From Devosia sp. (GTDB taxonomy: Bacteria > Pseudomonadota > Alphaproteobacteria > Rhizobiales > Devosiaceae), in NCBI GenBank assembly GCA_025352765.1, contig JANXSI010000270.1, forward strand, positions 1-5,944: a DNA stretch of 5,944 nucleotides, read 5' to 3'. Shown in pieces: positions 4,936-5,944 of this stretch. The notes beneath the pieces were generated by a model. The model saw only the letters and a list, made by a program, of their open reading frames with translations, did not search any database and had not been told where the DNA came from. The position numbers and the translations under genes are program-made. Every line of letters begins with the position of its first letter. Position 1 is the first letter of the stretch.

Positions 4936-5865
4936 TTGACCAGATACTACCTGGGCGTGGACGGTGGGGGCACCAATTGCCGCATCCGGCTGGCCGACGA
5001 GAATCTGGTGACCCTGGCCGACGCCGCAGGCGGCCGCTCCAATCTTCAGATCGACGCCGGCGATCCGGCGTTCCGCTCGATCACTGAAGGCACCAGGGAA
5101 GTCTTCGCCAAGGCCGGTATCGATTTCTCCCAGACCGCCAACACCTATGGCTGCTTCGGCATGGCCGGCGGGCGTCTCCCGTCGGCGCGCGACGCCTTTG
5201 CCGCCCGGCCCTGGCCGTTCGCGGCGGTGAAAGTCTACGACGACATCGATATCGCCCGCGCTGGCGCCCATGGCGGCGAAGACGGCGCCGTGATCATCGT
5301 CGGCACCGGGTCGGCGGCACTGGCCATGGTCAAGGGCGAACGCCACCAGTGCGGCGGTTGGGGCTTTCACATCGGCGATCAGATGTCGGGCGCCATTTTG
5401 GGCCGCGAACTGGTGCGCCGCACCGTCGAGGCGACAGACGGGCTCGTCGACGGTTCGCCGCTCACCGAGTCCGTGCTCAACAGGTTCGGCGGCGACATCA
5501 ATGCGATCATGGAATGGTCGTTCCCCAAGGATGATCGGCCGGCGATCGCTGCCACCGCCAATGCGCCGGCAACCCTTCTCGGCCGCGCCCCCGCTGAATT
5601 CGGGGCGCTGATGCCTTTGTTCTTCGAGTATTTCGAGAAAGGCGATGCCGTCGCCGAGGAGCTGATGGCGCTCGAACTCGGCTACATCGACAACTACGTG
5701 AAATGGTTCAAGGCCCGCGGCGTCGGCAAGATGGCCGCCGTCGGCGGTTTCGGCACGCGCCTTTACCCGCTGCTGATCGCCCGCTACGGCGATTTCATCG
5801 TTCATCCCCAGCACGAGCCCCTTCACGGGGCGGTCATTCTGGCAAAGCAGAACTTCGCCGCATGA
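4936..5865 (+). CDS. BadF/BadG/BcrA/BcrD-type sugar kinase, N-acetylglucosamine or glucosamine kinase
   Basis: A 309-residue cytoplasmic kinase of the ASKHA (actin/hexokinase) fold that probably phosphorylates an amino sugar, or glucose, at the 6-hydroxyl with ATP. The phosphate-1 loop is GVDGGGTNCR (7-16), close to the GlcNAc/glucosamine kinases (human NAGK, Vibrio GspK) as I recall them. An acidic cluster D102/D103/D105 precedes the phosphate-2 loop IIVGTGSAA (120-128) and probably holds the catalytic base. CGGWGFHIGDQMSGA (139-153) is the family's sugar-side motif, and AVGGFGTRL (268-276) with LHGAVILA (296-303) forms the adenosine side. Start: TTG at 4936 has AGAGG five bases upstream and puts the first glycine loop at residue 7. 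The in-frame GTG at 4915 has no ribosome-binding site and sits on the arm of a hairpin. The stop overlaps an ATG in the zwf frame. There is no signal peptide or membrane segment. Fold and kinase activity are secure; the exact sugar is not. Confidence 0.85.
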   Translation: MTRYYLGVDGGGTNCRIRLADENLVTLADAAGGRSNLQIDAGDPAFRSITEGTREVFAKAGIDFSQTANTYGCFGMAGGRLPSARDAFAARPWPFAAVKVYDDIDIARAGAHGGEDGAVIIVGTGSAALAMVKGERHQCGGWGFHIGDQMSGAILGRELVRRTVEATDGLVDGSPLTESVLNRFGGDINAIMEWSFPKDDRPAIAATANAPATLLGRAPAEFGALMPLFFEYFEKGDAVAEELMALELGYIDNYVKWFKARGVGKMAAVGGFGTRLYPLLIARYGDFIVHPQHEPLHGAVILAKQNFAA

Positions 5866-5891
5866 ACTATCTCGACAGGAGCAACCCGAGC

Positions 5892-5944
5892 GTGTCCAGC
5901 CGCATCATTCCCGTCCAGCCTTTCGACTACGTTGTCTTCGGCGC
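5892..5944 (+). CDS. zwf: Zwf, glucose-6-phosphate 1-dehydrogenase (partial, N-terminus only)
   Basis: The last bases encode (M/V)SSRIIPVQPFDYVVFGA before the window ends. This matches the rhizobial Zwf N-terminus as I remember it (MSSQIIPVEPFDYVVFG followed by a TGDL-type loop). FDYVVFGA is the first beta strand leading into the NADP-binding GxxGxL loop. The enzyme oxidises glucose-6-phosphate to 6-phosphogluconolactone, the entry to the Entner-Doudoroff and oxidative pentose phosphate routes. I take GTG at 5892 as the start, since it matches the family N-terminus and has AGGAG at 5877-5881, a slightly long ten bases upstream. The in-frame ATG at 5862 overlaps the kinase stop (ATGA) but has only a weak ribosome-binding site and would add ten residues (MNYLDRSNPS). 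Either way the gene is close enough to the kinase to be co-transcribed. Only about 18 residues are visible, so the call rests on recognition of a short motif. Confidence 0.68.
   Translation, partial: MSSRIIPVQPFDYVVFG

Noticed and set aside
4762..5826. 354-codon minus-strand frame opposite the kinase
   Set aside because: Antisense to a kinase with intact phosphate and adenosine motifs. It also runs through the intergenic region and into the cobU start.

Overview
The window is a GC-rich, gene-dense stretch that looks chromosomal. It most resembles an alphaproteobacterium of the Hyphomicrobiales (rhizobial) type, possibly Devosia-like. The reasons are the cob-type B12 gene order, the rhizobial style of the Zwf N-terminus and the codon use. 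This is judgement by eye, with no database search. About 96 % of it is protein coding. I see no RNA gene, insertion sequence, phage gene, CRISPR array or attachment site.

Layout. (1) 1-471, minus strand: the first 157 codons of cbiD, a precorrin C1-methyltransferase, running off the left edge. (2) 498-4208, plus strand: a tight cobB-cobQ-cbiB(cobD) run with gaps of 7 and 2 bases, almost certainly one transcript. It diverges from cbiD across only 26 bases. (3) 4205-4765, minus strand: cobU (cobP), convergent with cbiB. The two stop codons overlap in a shared CTAG. (4) 4766-4935: the only sizeable non-coding stretch (170 bases), holding the control region between cobU and the next gene and including a perfect 7+7 inverted repeat. 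(5) 4936-5865, plus strand: a BadF/BcrA-type sugar kinase of the N-acetylglucosamine/glucosamine kinase group, with a probable TTG start. (6) From about 5892 to the right edge, plus strand: the first codons of zwf (glucose-6-phosphate dehydrogenase).

How the genes work together. CbiD belongs to corrin-ring methylation. CobB amidates the a and c side chains and CobQ the b, d, e and g side chains. CbiB attaches the aminopropanol arm to give (adenosyl)cobinamide (phosphate), and CobU phosphorylates and guanylylates it to adenosyl-GDP-cobinamide, ready for the lower ligand. The right end is unrelated sugar metabolism: a kinase making a hexose- or aminosugar-6-phosphate, coupled to zwf, the entry to the Entner-Doudoroff and pentose phosphate routes.

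This is mostly a recognisable housekeeping/biosynthetic region, and I do not see a clearly new system. The points most worth a second look are the kinase-zwf coupling and the inverted repeat in front of it, a hairpin at the cobB-cobQ junction, substitutions at normally conserved motif positions in CobB and CobQ, and the very compressed divergent and convergent gene junctions.
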